A stretch of 64,000 nucleotides of DNA, taken from assembly GCA_021819135.1 (NCBI GenBank), contig JAKASE010000010.1, positions 1 to 64,000 on the forward strand, in the 5' to 3' direction. Origin of the DNA: Thermoplasmata archaeon. GTDB lineage: Archaea; Thermoplasmatota; Thermoplasmata; Lutacidiplasmatales; UBA184. Each line of letters starts with the position of its first letter. Within the stretch, counting starts at the first letter, position 1. Under the pieces are notes generated by a model. That model was not told the origin of the DNA, ran no database searches, and saw only the letters and a program-made list of their open reading frames with translations. A program made the position numbers and the translations under genes. Shown here piece after piece: positions 8,740-17,707 of the stretch.

Positions 8740-9447
8740 TTACGTGGAATCGGCATCTGTCCGGGCGTCGACGCGACGGCCCTCGACCGCGGGCCGCTCC
8801 GTGCCGCCGGTTGCCGCACCCCGACCACTCGGAGGGCGCTCTCGCGGAGAGGTCGGCCGATCGACCAGGATCCGGCACACTGTGCAAAGGTGGACCGGGA
8901 GGTCGACCCGCGCGCGGGTGCCGTCCGATGAACGGTGCAGCGGCTCGGGTCCCGCACCACCGGCGGAGCTCCAGACGAGCGACCCCGGCTCTCCCGCACC
9001 GTCGATCGGCACCGGAAGATTCGTGGGTTCGAGCACGAGGGGCCCCTTGCGGGGACTGGCCAGGGTCGACCTCAGGTCAGCGAGGATCCGCTCCAGCGCG
9101 GCGGCCCGTTGCCGGTGCTCGGCGATCAGCGCGGCGACGAGGTCTTCGATCGTGCCGGTGGGGTCAAGCGCCCCGGGGGGCACGAGGTTTCGGAGTGCGC
9201 GTAACCATGGCAGGGTGTTCGCCTCCGAGTCCAGTGCCGCGAAGACCGTGCCGGCCGCCTGCCGAAAGTAGGGTCCTCCTCCCTCCTCGTCCGCGAGCCG
9301 TTCCAAGAGACCTATCCGCTGCAGCACGTCGTCGAGCTGGGCCCGCGCGTTGCTGAAGTACGACAGGTAAACCCGAGCCCGGGTCTCCTCGTTGAGGCGA
9401 TCGAGTTCCGCCTGAGTCCTCCGGCATAGATAGCAGGAGTCCGCCAA
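8740..9447 (-). CDS. Uncharacterised protein with two CxxC motifs
   Basis: 235 residues if started at the TTG at 9447. A CYLC motif sits at residues 5-8 and a second pair, CTVC, lies near residue 190, together able to form one Cys4 metal site. Between them is an Arg/Leu/Ala-rich helical region followed by a Pro/Gly-rich stretch. The last 40 residues are Arg/Pro/Gly-rich and look disordered. No family is recognised. The reading frame shows coding-like amino-acid composition and both Cys pairs, which argue for a real gene. No operon partner is evident. Confidence 0.5.
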   Translation of the reverse strand: MADSCYLCRRTQAELDRLNEETRARVYLSYFSNARAQLDDVLQRIGLLERLADEEGGGPYFRQAAGTVFAALDSEANTLPWLRALRNLVPPGALDPTGTIEDLVAALIAEHRQRAAALERILADLRSTLASPRKGPLVLEPTNLPVPIDGAGEPGSLVWSSAGGAGPEPLHRSSDGTRARVDLPVHLCTVCRILVDRPTSPRERPPSGRGAATGGTERPAVEGRRVDARTDADST

Positions 9448-9546
9448 TGTCGGGCACCCTCCGTACGGCTCCCCTCACCCTTCTTGAGACTGACGCCGCG
9501 GGTTCGGGAAACCCTGGGAGCTCCCGGGGCGGGTCCCCGAGGTCGG

Positions 9547-11547
9547 TCACTCGGCGGGGGAGGGGATCGGACGGTCGAACCGGACCCGCAGGAGGTAGTT
9601 CCCCTCCGTGACCTTCGTCTCGACGGGGAACCCGAGCTTGTGCATGACCTTCATCGCCGCGACGTTGTCCGGCAGGATCTCGGCGTCGAACGCGATGATC
9701 CCGTTCTCGCGCGCGATCCGCGCCAGGTACCGCACGAGGAAGGTGCCGATCCCGTGCCGCTGGAAGTCGTCCTGGACGACATAGGAGACCTCGGCGATGT
9801 TCGTCGCCGGGTTCAGGAAGTACCGGGCGACCCCGACGATCCGCTCCCGCTCGGAGGGGGGCGGGTCGCGGACGATCCCGATGATCCCCATCTCGTGCGT
9901 GTAGTCGATGTTCACGAAGTGGACGAGGTCGCGGTGGGGGAGCGACTTGAGCGACCGGAAGAACCGCTGGTAGATCGTCTGCTCCGAGAGGCGATAGAAG
10001 TGGTCCTTCAGCATCTCCTCGTCGGTCGGCTTGATCGGGCGGACGACCATCCGCGTGCCGTCCGATAAGGCGTGGACGGTCTCCCACTCGCCCGGATAGA
10101 TCGTCCCGACCTCGGGGATCTCGGGGATGTCCGGGGAGATGAAGTGGAGGCGTTTCGCCTCCCGGACGAGCCCGGGGCGGAACTTCGGATGCGCGATCGA
10201 GATGAGCGCGAGGGCCCGCTGCTGGATCGTGCGGCCATGGAGGTTCGCGACGCCCCACTCGGTCACGACATAGTGGACGTCGCCGCGGCTCGTCACGATC
10301 CCCGCCCCCGGCCGAAGCTCCGGGGTGATGCGGGAGACGGAACCGTCGGCCGCGGTGGACGGGAGCGCGATGATCGGCTTGCCGCCCTTCGAACGGGCCG
10401 CCCCGCGGACGAAGTCGACCTGGCCGCCGATGCCGGAGTAGAAGACCTCCCCCAGGGAGTCCGCACAGACCTGTCCCGTCAGGTCGACCTCGAGCGCGCT
10501 GTTGATCGCGACCATGCGGTCGTTCTGAGAGATCACGAACGGGTCGTTCGTATGGGAGACCGGGTGGAACTCGATGAACGGGTTGTTGTCGACGAAGTCG
10601 TAGAGAGCGCGCGACCCCATGCAGAACGCCGTCACGACCTTGCCCTTGTGCAGGGACTTCTTCATGTTCGTGATGACGCCGAGATCGACGAGCTCCATCA
10701 TCCCGTCCGAGAACATCTCGGTGTGGACCCCGAGGTCCTTCTTGTCCTTCAGCGAGCGGAGCACGCTGTCGGGGATCGCCCCGATCCCCATCTGTAGGGT
10801 CGATCCGTCCTCGATGAGGCCCGCGATGTGGTTCCCGATCCGCTGCGCGACCTCGTCCGGTCGGTGGATCTTCGCCTCGGGTACCGGGTAGTCGACCGGA
10901 ACGACGTAGTCGATGTCGTCCATGTGGACGAACGAGTCCCCGAGGGTCCGGGGCATCCGGGCATTGACCTCGGCGACCACGATCGAGGCGGCCTCGGTGG
11001 CCGGCTTCACGACGTCCGTGCTCACGCCGAAGGAGCAGTACCCGTGGGAGTCGGGAGGGCTCACCTGGATGAGCGCCACGTCGATGGCGAGCCGTCCGGT
11101 CTCGAACAGCCGCGGGATTTCCGAGAGGAAGATGGGGGTGTAGTCGGCCCGCCCCTCGGCGATCGCCTCCCGGACGTTCGGGCCGATGAACAGCGCGTTA
11201 TGGCGGAAGTTCTCGCCCCGGTTCGCCTCGGCGTAGGGCGCGCGCCCCAGCGTCAGGATGTGGACGATCTCGGCGCCGAAGACCTCCCGCCCCAGCCCGG
11301 TCAGGGCCTCCACGAGACGCTGCGGTTCGGCCGCCCCCGAGCCGATGAAGATGTGGCTGCCGCTCGTGACCACCCGGACGGCCTCCTCGGCCGTCCGGAT
11401 CTTGGCAGAGTAGCGGAGCTTCCATGGGGAGCCCGCCGCTCCCGCCCGAGTCTCCGTGCCCCCCGATCTCGGAGGCGATTCCGCCGAAGGGGGGCCCGAG
11501 GTCTCGGCGGGGTCGGCCGTTGGCATCCGGTCGGAGGTTCCGGGCAT
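9547..11547 (-). CDS. Acetyl-CoA hydrolase/transferase fused to GNAT acetyltransferase
   Basis: About 666 residues from the ATG at 11547; the frame stays open upstream but only antisense to the glycosyltransferase gene. Residues about 45-480 are an acetyl-CoA hydrolase/CoA-transferase: GSHIFIGSGAAEPQRLVEAL, the QMGIGAIPDSVL segment, HTEMFSDGMMELVDLG, and the EWGVANLHGRTIQQRA tail. This type interconverts acyl-CoA and acetate or acts on 4-hydroxybutyrate. Residues about 500-660 are a GNAT domain with the acetyl-CoA loop QDDFQRHGIGTFLVRYL. Such bifunctional fusions are known in bacteria and archaea; the GNAT part may acetylate lysines of a CoA enzyme, which is inference. A 40-residue Pro/Ser/Glu-rich N-terminus precedes the enzyme. 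Confidence 0.88.
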   Translation of the reverse strand: MPGTSDRMPTADPAETSGPPSAESPPRSGGTETRAGAAGSPWKLRYSAKIRTAEEAVRVVTSGSHIFIGSGAAEPQRLVEALTGLGREVFGAEIVHILTLGRAPYAEANRGENFRHNALFIGPNVREAIAEGRADYTPIFLSEIPRLFETGRLAIDVALIQVSPPDSHGYCSFGVSTDVVKPATEAASIVVAEVNARMPRTLGDSFVHMDDIDYVVPVDYPVPEAKIHRPDEVAQRIGNHIAGLIEDGSTLQMGIGAIPDSVLRSLKDKKDLGVHTEMFSDGMMELVDLGVITNMKKSLHKGKVVTAFCMGSRALYDFVDNNPFIEFHPVSHTNDPFVISQNDRMVAINSALEVDLTGQVCADSLGEVFYSGIGGQVDFVRGAARSKGGKPIIALPSTAADGSVSRITPELRPGAGIVTSRGDVHYVVTEWGVANLHGRTIQQRALALISIAHPKFRPGLVREAKRLHFISPDIPEIPEVGTIYPGEWETVHALSDGTRMVVRPIKPTDEEMLKDHFYRLSEQTIYQRFFRSLKSLPHRDLVHFVNIDYTHEMGIIGIVRDPPPSERERIVGVARYFLNPATNIAEVSYVVQDDFQRHGIGTFLVRYLARIARENGIIAFDAEILPDNVAAMKVMHKLGFPVETKVTEGNYLLRVRFDRPIPSPAE

Positions 11548-11696
11548 CACGCACCGATTGAGCGGCAACCGTCGGACGGAACATAGCGCTTCCGTGGTCG
11601 GCACCCCACGGCCCGCCGGAGGGTCACTGTCCTCGAAGCGGACCGGGGGCCATGCGGAACCCGACGGCGGTCCGCCGGTCGGGTCCGGGAGCGTGT

Positions 11697-13052
11697 CTAC
11701 CCGGGAACGGGGCGCGCGTGCGGGGCGAACCGCACCCACTCCTGGTGCCCCAGGCAGTTCCGGCACTTCGGCTCCTCGACATCGGTCCCCGCTACCGCGT
11801 AGAATCGGCGCTCGGCCCGGCTGAGGGAACCACCGCATCCCCGGCAGACGGTCGCGGGGAACGAACGGTCCGGCCCGATCGCGGGCGTGACGGTCGGCGT
11901 CGGCCGCGGGACGGTCGGGGCCGCAGTCGTCACCCGGTACGGGATTGGGTCCTTCCGGATGAAGTCGGTGAGATGGGTCCCCGTGACGAGCCCATACCAG
12001 GGCGCGAGCACGTCGACCAGCGCGCCCACGAGCCCGTAGGCGAACAGTCGGAGCGCACCGGGGGGCCGGTCCATGTACGACCGATGCAGGCGGGCCCCCT
12101 CGATGTACCCTGCGGCCATCGAGATCCATACGAAGCCGGAGAAGAAGCTCGTGAAGAGGAGAAGCGAGCCGTAGTGGAGTACGGCGCTCGCGACGAGCAC
12201 GACGGCGGACGGGAGGGCGGAGTACCACGAGATCGCCGAGTAGCTGATCGTCAGCCGACGCCGGGAGGACAGGACCCGTGACGTGCGGACCGCGTAGGTG
12301 ATCCCGCGGATCCATCGTCGGCGCTGTCGCAGCTGGTCTCGCAGGGTGAAGGCGCCCTTCTCGTAGGCGAACCCCTTCAGGATCCCGAAGACCGAGCCGA
12401 ACCGGGCCCGGACCCGGATCTCGAAGAGGAGGTCCTCGGCCGGACAGTACCCCTCGGCATCCCATCCGACCGCACCTTCGACGTCGGCCCGGACCACGAA
12501 ATGGGAGCCATGGAAGCCGGCGGTCGGATTGCCCGGCATCGTGAGCGAGTCGAGGACCCGCAGGTCGTCGTACGACCGCGTGAACTCCTGGACGTGCGAA
12601 GGGATCGGCATCCAGTCGAGCGGATACAGGATGATCCCCGCCCCGAGGAGCTCCCGACGACGTTCGATGAACTCGGCGATCCCCCGCAGCGTGTCCTCCC
12701 CCACGCAGGTCTCCTCGTCCTGGTGGTACACCCAGACCTCCGGCCCGTCGAGGCCTCGGGCCGAGCGAAGGTCACACGCGTACTGGAGCGCCCGCGCCTT
12801 TCCTCGGGTGCCCAGGGGAGTGCGGTACCCGGTCGGAACGATCCAGACCTCGATCCCGGAGGCGCGCCAGGCCTCGTAGAGCGAGGGAGCCGTCGCGTAC
12901 CCCTCGGGTTCCACGACGAGCCAGACGAGCGCCCGATGGCGAAAGCCGGGAGTCCGCCGGATCCAGTAACGGACCGACTCCACGGTCGTCTCGAGCGCTC
13001 GCGGGTTCGTCCCGATGGCTGTGACCTGGAAGATCACCGTCCCCGTCGTCAC
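11697..13052 (-). CDS. Family 2 glycosyltransferase with C-terminal Cys4 knuckle
   Basis: 451 residues, GTG start at 13052 overlapping the stop of the upstream gene (GTGA). The N-terminal GT-A fold carries an acidic metal site (VYHQDEET, about residue 112), a catalytic-region acid (CPAEDLLFE) and the processive-type QRRRWIRG motif. Four hydrophobic segments (about residues 265-375) anchor it in the membrane. The end holds CRGCGGSLSRAERRFY and CRNC, a four-Cys knuckle not normal for GT2 enzymes and nearly repeated in the protein at 13890-14615. Together with 13049-13876 and 13890-14615 it forms a three-gene unit, probably for a surface glycan. Donor and acceptor are unknown. Confidence 0.82.
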   Translation of the reverse strand: MTTGTVIFQVTAIGTNPRALETTVESVRYWIRRTPGFRHRALVWLVVEPEGYATAPSLYEAWRASGIEVWIVPTGYRTPLGTRGKARALQYACDLRSARGLDGPEVWVYHQDEETCVGEDTLRGIAEFIERRRELLGAGIILYPLDWMPIPSHVQEFTRSYDDLRVLDSLTMPGNPTAGFHGSHFVVRADVEGAVGWDAEGYCPAEDLLFEIRVRARFGSVFGILKGFAYEKGAFTLRDQLRQRRRWIRGITYAVRTSRVLSSRRRLTISYSAISWYSALPSAVVLVASAVLHYGSLLLFTSFFSGFVWISMAAGYIEGARLHRSYMDRPPGALRLFAYGLVGALVDVLAPWYGLVTGTHLTDFIRKDPIPYRVTTAAPTVPRPTPTVTPAIGPDRSFPATVCRGCGGSLSRAERRFYAVAGTDVEEPKCRNCLGHQEWVRFAPHARPVPG

Positions 13053-13876
13053 TTGGTCTCCGGGAGGTTCAGGTGGTTCCGATCGAGGACGCGATGGGTC
13101 CCCCGGAACGACAGCAGGAAGAACGGCAGCGGGACCACCCAGACGAGAGGGAGCACGGCGATCCAGACCGGGGGGCTGGTCGCGGGGGACCGAAGGACGA
13201 TCTCCACGAGGAGGATCGCGATGAGGGCCGACAGGAGGAGACTGACGATCACGAGCCCGGCGTGACGATCCTTGAGGGCGTCGATGGTCTCGTTGTAGCG
13301 GCGTACGGTGTATGCGGCATACACGGGCGCGGGAGGGACGGGAGGCGATTCCGACCGGCTCGGCCCGTACGGATGAGAGACCGCCACGACCTCGGCCGTC
13401 CTCGCCGCATCGACCGATGAGCTCCCCCCGGGTTCGGCGAGGCTCCCGGTGGTCCCGTCGCCCGTCCCGCGATTTGGCCTTGCTATCGAGGCTTCCGACG
13501 CCTCAAGCCGCAGACCGAGCCCCTCGAGCCGGCTCGTGATCGAGTCGAGGGCGCGGACCGTCCGGTCCAGATCGATCGGGGGCGCGGCGAGGAAGGTGTG
13601 GGATTGCTCTACCTCCGGTTCCATAAGCGCCCCCGGTCCGAACGGGTCGGATGGGCGCTCCGTCCGCGGAAGGTCGTCCGGGTTCCCCTCGTGGAGGGGC
13701 TGGGGCCTTCGGGCCCGGACCGCCTCATCGATACGCTCGAGCTCGAGGAGAACCGGGTCCGGCTCCGAGCTCATAGCCCCGTCCGTAGGGCCCTCCCCCG
13801 GCGGTCCTCCGGGGCTCTCGGGCGGAGTCGGGGGTCGACCGCCGCGAAGGGGGCCGGTCGATCTCTTCGTGACCAT
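13049..13876 (-). CDS. Membrane protein with long acidic N-terminus and two C-terminal TM helices
   Basis: 275 residues. Residues 1-190 are Pro/Glu/Ser-rich and probably flexible, with a short helical patch (LDRTVRALDSITSRLEGLGLRLEA) that could coil. Two hydrophobic helices follow near residues 208-230 and 236-256, and a basic tail. The gene overlaps the GT2 gene by 4 nt, so the products are likely made together and may form a membrane complex. An internal ATG at 13774 is an alternative start. Not a family I recognise. Confidence 0.6.
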   Translation of the reverse strand: MVTKRSTGPLRGGRPPTPPESPGGPPGEGPTDGAMSSEPDPVLLELERIDEAVRARRPQPLHEGNPDDLPRTERPSDPFGPGALMEPEVEQSHTFLAAPPIDLDRTVRALDSITSRLEGLGLRLEASEASIARPNRGTGDGTTGSLAEPGGSSSVDAARTAEVVAVSHPYGPSRSESPPVPPAPVYAAYTVRRYNETIDALKDRHAGLVIVSLLLSALIAILLVEIVLRSPATSPPVWIAVLPLVWVVPLPFFLLSFRGTHRVLDRNHLNLPETK

Positions 13877-13889
13877 GGCCCGGGTCGCC

Positions 13890-14615
13890 CTACGGTCGGA
13901 TACCGAGAGCCGGCGCGGACGGTACCCGAGGCGTCTTTTCGCGACCCGGGCCCGTCATCCCGCCCGATTCGCTCCGGGCGGAGAGGGTCGCGGCGTCGTC
14001 CGCCCTCTCTGCAGGTAGGGCTTCGTGGAGCCCCAAAGGCTCCGTGCCGTCGACGCCGGTCGAGGGCTCGGCCCCGGCCGTTTCCGAACGGATCGGCTCG
14101 AAGATCGGGGGCGAGTCGACCTGGGCGAGTTCCACGGCGAGCTCGCGGATGCACTGGACCGCTTCGGCCAGGCGGTCCTCCTCAACGTAGCGGCTGGCGG
14201 CGAGCCGGAGCCGCCGCGCGCCCGCGGCAAACCGGGCCGAGCGTTCCGCCGGGTCGATCTCTCCGTCCGAGTCGGCGATCCGATCCTCCGCTACGATCGG
14301 GACCGGACCTCGGATCGCGCGGGGCTCGGGTACCTCCGCACCCTTCGGCTCGGCGCGCAGGAGATCCGCGTACCGGCCCCGTGGCGCGGGTGCCTCCGCC
14401 GGGGTGGGGGAGGCCAGTAGCTCCTGTTCCTGCTGGAGCAGGCAGATGCGGCAGAGACACGGGGCATGGACCGCTTCGAGGAAGTAGAACATCCGTTCCC
14501 CGACGCTGAGCAGCCGGGAACACTTCGAACAGTATCGGACGACACGGTCCGGGACCGGGCCGGCGGAGGGGGCGGAGTCGGACGTATCCCCTTCGGGTGG
14601 CCGCGACGGACTCAT
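13890..14615 (-). CDS. Small soluble protein with N-terminal Cys4 knuckle, GT2-linked
   Basis: 241 residues from the ATG at 14615. The N-terminal knuckle reads YCSKCSRLLSVGERMFYF and then CLCRICL, the same layout as the tail of the neighbouring glycosyltransferase (CxxC, LS-x-ER-x-FY, then a second Cys pair). A helical segment near residues 120-160 (ARFAAGARRLRLAASRYVEEDRLAEA) is followed by an acidic, disordered C-terminus. It is the first gene of the unit; an A/T-rich element (TTTTAATAA on the minus strand, about 14671-14680) could be its promoter. It may be a regulatory or scaffolding partner of the transferase; this is inference. Confidence 0.55.
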   Translation of the reverse strand: MSPSRPPEGDTSDSAPSAGPVPDRVVRYCSKCSRLLSVGERMFYFLEAVHAPCLCRICLLQQEQELLASPTPAEAPAPRGRYADLLRAEPKGAEVPEPRAIRGPVPIVAEDRIADSDGEIDPAERSARFAAGARRLRLAASRYVEEDRLAEAVQCIRELAVELAQVDSPPIFEPIRSETAGAEPSTGVDGTEPLGLHEALPAERADDAATLSARSESGGMTGPGREKTPRVPSAPALGIRP

Positions 14616-14792
14616 GCGGATCGTTCCGGTCCGGCGCCCTGTGCCGGCGTTCGGCCGGTTTCTCCCGGGCGATTATTAAAACCCGCACGTCCAGCGGACG
14701 GGGCGACGGGAGACGAGTCCGCGGAGCGACGCCCGGGCCTTGGCGGCTTATCTAAGGGAGCGCCTTGCCGCGCGCCGGGAGAAGGGATCGCG

Positions 14793-16559
14793 TTGACGGC
14801 GGGTGGAGAACGGTCCACGGAGGCCGCGAAGGAGTTCCGAGCGTATCTCGACCGAGATTGGCACGAATGGATGGCTCTCGCTCCCGAGGTCGCCACGATG
14901 GTCGGGCAGCGGGGGTTCGACGACCGGTGGTCGGACGACTCCCCGGAAGGGGTTCGCGCCCGGCAGAACCAGCTCGCCCGGAGCGTGGAGCGGTTCGCCT
15001 CGTTCCGGAGGGACGCCCTGCCGCCGCGGGAACGTCTCAACTTCGACCTCTACGAGGACCTCCTGAACACCGCCGAGGAAGCGCTCCGATTCGGCGATGA
15101 TCCCCTGCCGTTCCGATTCGGTACCCCGAGGAACCTGTGGATGCCCCTGAACCAGATGGAGGGGATCCATGTCCTGGCCCCCGACGTCCTCGACCTGCAG
15201 CCCCGGGTCGCGGTCTCGGACTACGAGACCATCCTCCGTCGGCTCGAAGCACTGCCGAAGGCGATCGCGGAGACGATGGCGCTCATGGAGGCCGGACGCA
15301 CCAAGGGGTACACTCCGAGCCGGGTGGCGGTCCGCGGGGTGCCGTCCCAGCTCTCCGAGCTCGCCCCGTCCGACCCGGTCCAGAGCGCACTACTGCACCC
15401 GTTCACCGAGTTTCCCGCGCGCGTTTCCGAGGCCGATCGCGACCGGCTGCTCGCCGCCGCACGGCAGGTCTATGCGGGTCGGCTCGTGCCGGCGCTTCAG
15501 GAGCTGCGGGCGTACGTGGCCGATCGGTACCTTCCCGCGTGCCGGGAGACGGTCGGCGCTTCGCATCTTCCGGACGGGTCGGAGGCGTACCGCTTCCATC
15601 TCCGGTGGCAGACGACGACCGACCAGACCCCCGAGCAGGTGCACGAGACCGGGCTCGCCGAGGTGCGTAGGATCCAGGCCGCGATGGAGGCGCTCATGCA
15701 TCGCGTCGGGTTTTCGGGGGACCTCCCGGCGTTCCTCGAGTTCCTGCGGACCGACCGTCGATTCTTCCGGGAGAAGCCGGAGGAGCTCATCGAGGCGTAT
15801 CGGGCCCTGACCAAGCGGTGCGACCCGGAGCTCGCGAGGCTCTTCGGCCGCCTGCCGAGGCTGCCGTACGGGGTGCTGCCGCTTCCCCCGTTCCGGGCTC
15901 CGAACTCCCCCGCCGCGTACTACATGCCGGGCGTTCCGGCCAACGGCCGGGCGGGGTACTTCTACGTGAACACCCACCAGATCGGCACCCGTGCGTCGTG
16001 GGAGATGGAGGCGCTCGCGCTGCACGAGTCCGTGCCGGGCCATCACCTCCAGATCGCCCTCGCCCAGGAGCTCGGGGACCTGCCCGAGTTCCGGCGCTAC
16101 TCCGGGTACACCTCGTTCATTGAGGGCTGGGGCCTCTACTCCGAGAGCCTCGGGGAGGAGCTCGGCCTCTACCGCGACCTCTACGCGAAGTTCGGGCAGC
16201 TCTCCTTCGACATGTGGCGGTCCGTGCGCCTCGTGGTGGACACGGGCATGCACGCCCTCGGCTGGTCCCGCGAGCGGGCCGTGGCGTTCTTCCGTGACCA
16301 CACGAGCAGCAGCGACCAGGACATCGGGGTCGAGGTCGACCGGTACATCGCCTGGCCGGGCCAGGCGTGCGCCTACAAGATCGGCCAGCTCAGGCTCCTC
16401 GAGCTCCGGCGCCTCGCCGAGGAGCGCCTCGGGGAACGGTTCGACGTGCGCCGCTTCCACGACGTCGTCCTCGAGGAAGGCGCCCTCCCGCTCGGGATCC
16501 TGGCCGCGCGGGTCCGGCACTGGGTCGAGTCCGAGGCGGCGGCGAACCCGGCCCGCTGA
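14793..16559 (+). CDS. DUF885-family metallo-hydrolase
   Basis: About 588 residues if started at the TTG at 14793, which has GGAGAAGGG upstream; no ATG lies close and the frame is open further upstream. The fold matches DUF885 (PF05960), predicted zinc peptidases of gluzincin type. The diagnostic active-site motif ALHESVPGHHLQIA is at about residues 409-422, followed by the downstream acid region SFIEGWGLYSESLGEEL. GMHALGWSRERAVAFF and GQACAYKIGQL, also typical, follow. There is no signal peptide, so it probably acts in the cytoplasm. It is divergent from the small zinc-knuckle gene. Its substrate is unknown. Confidence 0.87.
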   Translation: MTAGGERSTEAAKEFRAYLDRDWHEWMALAPEVATMVGQRGFDDRWSDDSPEGVRARQNQLARSVERFASFRRDALPPRERLNFDLYEDLLNTAEEALRFGDDPLPFRFGTPRNLWMPLNQMEGIHVLAPDVLDLQPRVAVSDYETILRRLEALPKAIAETMALMEAGRTKGYTPSRVAVRGVPSQLSELAPSDPVQSALLHPFTEFPARVSEADRDRLLAAARQVYAGRLVPALQELRAYVADRYLPACRETVGASHLPDGSEAYRFHLRWQTTTDQTPEQVHETGLAEVRRIQAAMEALMHRVGFSGDLPAFLEFLRTDRRFFREKPEELIEAYRALTKRCDPELARLFGRLPRLPYGVLPLPPFRAPNSPAAYYMPGVPANGRAGYFYVNTHQIGTRASWEMEALALHESVPGHHLQIALAQELGDLPEFRRYSGYTSFIEGWGLYSESLGEELGLYRDLYAKFGQLSFDMWRSVRLVVDTGMHALGWSRERAVAFFRDHTSSSDQDIGVEVDRYIAWPGQACAYKIGQLRLLELRRLAEERLGERFDVRRFHDVVLEEGALPLGILAARVRHWVESEAAANPAR

Positions 16560-16603
16560 ACCGCCGTCCGGGCCAGGACCGGTCCAAACGGGGAACGCGC
16601 CGC

Positions 16604-16837
16604 TCAGCGCCGGGCCGCGGGTCCGTTCTGGGCGGACCCGTGCGTCCGGAGGTACCGGCGGCCGAGGGCCATGCCGACGAGGCCGAAGATGACCGCCCCC
16701 ACGACCACGCCGATCACGAGGTACAGGATGGCGGAGGTCAGATCGCTCAGGCTGTAGTAGCCGAACTGCTGACCCAGGACCACCGCGACGATCCCGAAGA
16801 CGATCCCGGAGGCGATCCCATGCGTGGTGGCGCTCAC
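16604..16837 (-). CDS. Small two-helix membrane protein
   Basis: 77 residues. Two hydrophobic helices (IASGIVFGIVAVVLGQQ and AILYLVIGVVVGAVIFGLVGMALG) are separated by a short YYSLSD loop, with a basic C-terminal tail (GRRYLRTHG). Its ATG overlaps the stop of the preceding secreted-protein gene by 4 nt, so the pair is translationally coupled and the products may associate in the membrane. No family recognised. Confidence 0.6.
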   Translation of the reverse strand: MSATTHGIASGIVFGIVAVVLGQQFGYYSLSDLTSAILYLVIGVVVGAVIFGLVGMALGRRYLRTHGSAQNGPAARR

Positions 16838-17607
16838 GACGCACCTCCGTCCGGAGGCGGGGACGACCCGACGTTCTCGGCCCCTTCGGCGGGACCCCCA
16901 GCGGACCCGTCCGCCGTTTCCGACGACGGCACGGTCGTCGGCTCGGGGGCGGACGACGATGGCGGCGTCGAGGACGGAGGACGGCGGCGCGAGGCGTGCC
17001 GTCCCGAACGGGCGAGCTCGTAGACCTCGTAGACACCGAGGAGGATCAGGATCAGGGGCAGGGCGGCCAGGATCGCGTATGGCGCGGAGGCCTTCACAAA
17101 GAACGACTCGCTCCAGACCGAGGTCCCGTTCGATGCGAACAGGCTCGCGGTCACCCCGTAGACGCCTTCGAGCACGTAGGTGAGCACGCCCGGGGTCCAG
17201 TTCATCGGGAAGCTCCCCTGGCTCTGGGGCACGCTCCCCGACTGGACGACGTCCCGGGTGGCGAGCGCGAGCCCGAAGTAGTTCATCGTCAGGCGCGCGT
17301 CATCGAGGTTCAGCGGCGTTCCCGGCGCCGCCGTCCAGGAGAATCGGACCGAGGCGGCCTGGGAGAAGTCCACCGAGAGCGCCGAAGAGGCGCTACTGCC
17401 CGAGCAGACATTGTTCCCGTTCCAGGTGACGTTGGCCGAGATCCCGTAGGAGGACGAAACGGCCGAGCACTGGGCGGCGGTCAAGGGCGTCGTATGGGCC
17501 GCCGCGAGCGAAGAGACCGGCAGGACCACGAGGAGGCCGAGGAGGATGCCCGCCGCCACGCGACCCCCGACGACGAAACGTCGCGGGCGGGGGGTCCACC
17601 TTCCCAT
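16834..17607 (-). CDS. Secreted, membrane-anchored surface protein
   Basis: 257 residues. A basic start is followed by a signal peptide (about residues 15-37, ending near AAAHTT). The extracellular part is Ser/Thr/Asn-rich with several N-glycosylation sequons and two Cys. A single TM helix (about residues 176-197, AILAALPLILILLGVYEVYEL) leads into a long cytoplasmic Ser/Pro/Glu tail. The plan resembles the protein encoded at 1864-2502 but the sequences are not clearly related. It is upstream of and coupled to the two-helix membrane protein. An AT-rich box lies about 30 bp before the start. Confidence 0.65.
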   Translation of the reverse strand: MGRWTPRPRRFVVGGRVAAGILLGLLVVLPVSSLAAAHTTPLTAAQCSAVSSSYGISANVTWNGNNVCSGSSASSALSVDFSQAASVRFSWTAAPGTPLNLDDARLTMNYFGLALATRDVVQSGSVPQSQGSFPMNWTPGVLTYVLEGVYGVTASLFASNGTSVWSESFFVKASAPYAILAALPLILILLGVYEVYELARSGRHASRRRPPSSTPPSSSAPEPTTVPSSETADGSAGGPAEGAENVGSSPPPDGGAS

Positions 17608-17707
17608 GCGTCTGGACGACGAGGGTCCCCCTCTATCTACCTATCGATTCCAGCAGACGGCGCGCGGAGCCCCGTCTCCCGGTCGCTCCGGCACCCGCCG
17701 GGTCCGC

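Noticed and set aside
11548-12465. N-terminal extension of the acetyl-CoA hydrolase gene to 12465
   Set aside because: The extension is antisense-free but overlaps the glycosyltransferase gene on the same strand in another frame and has shadow composition.
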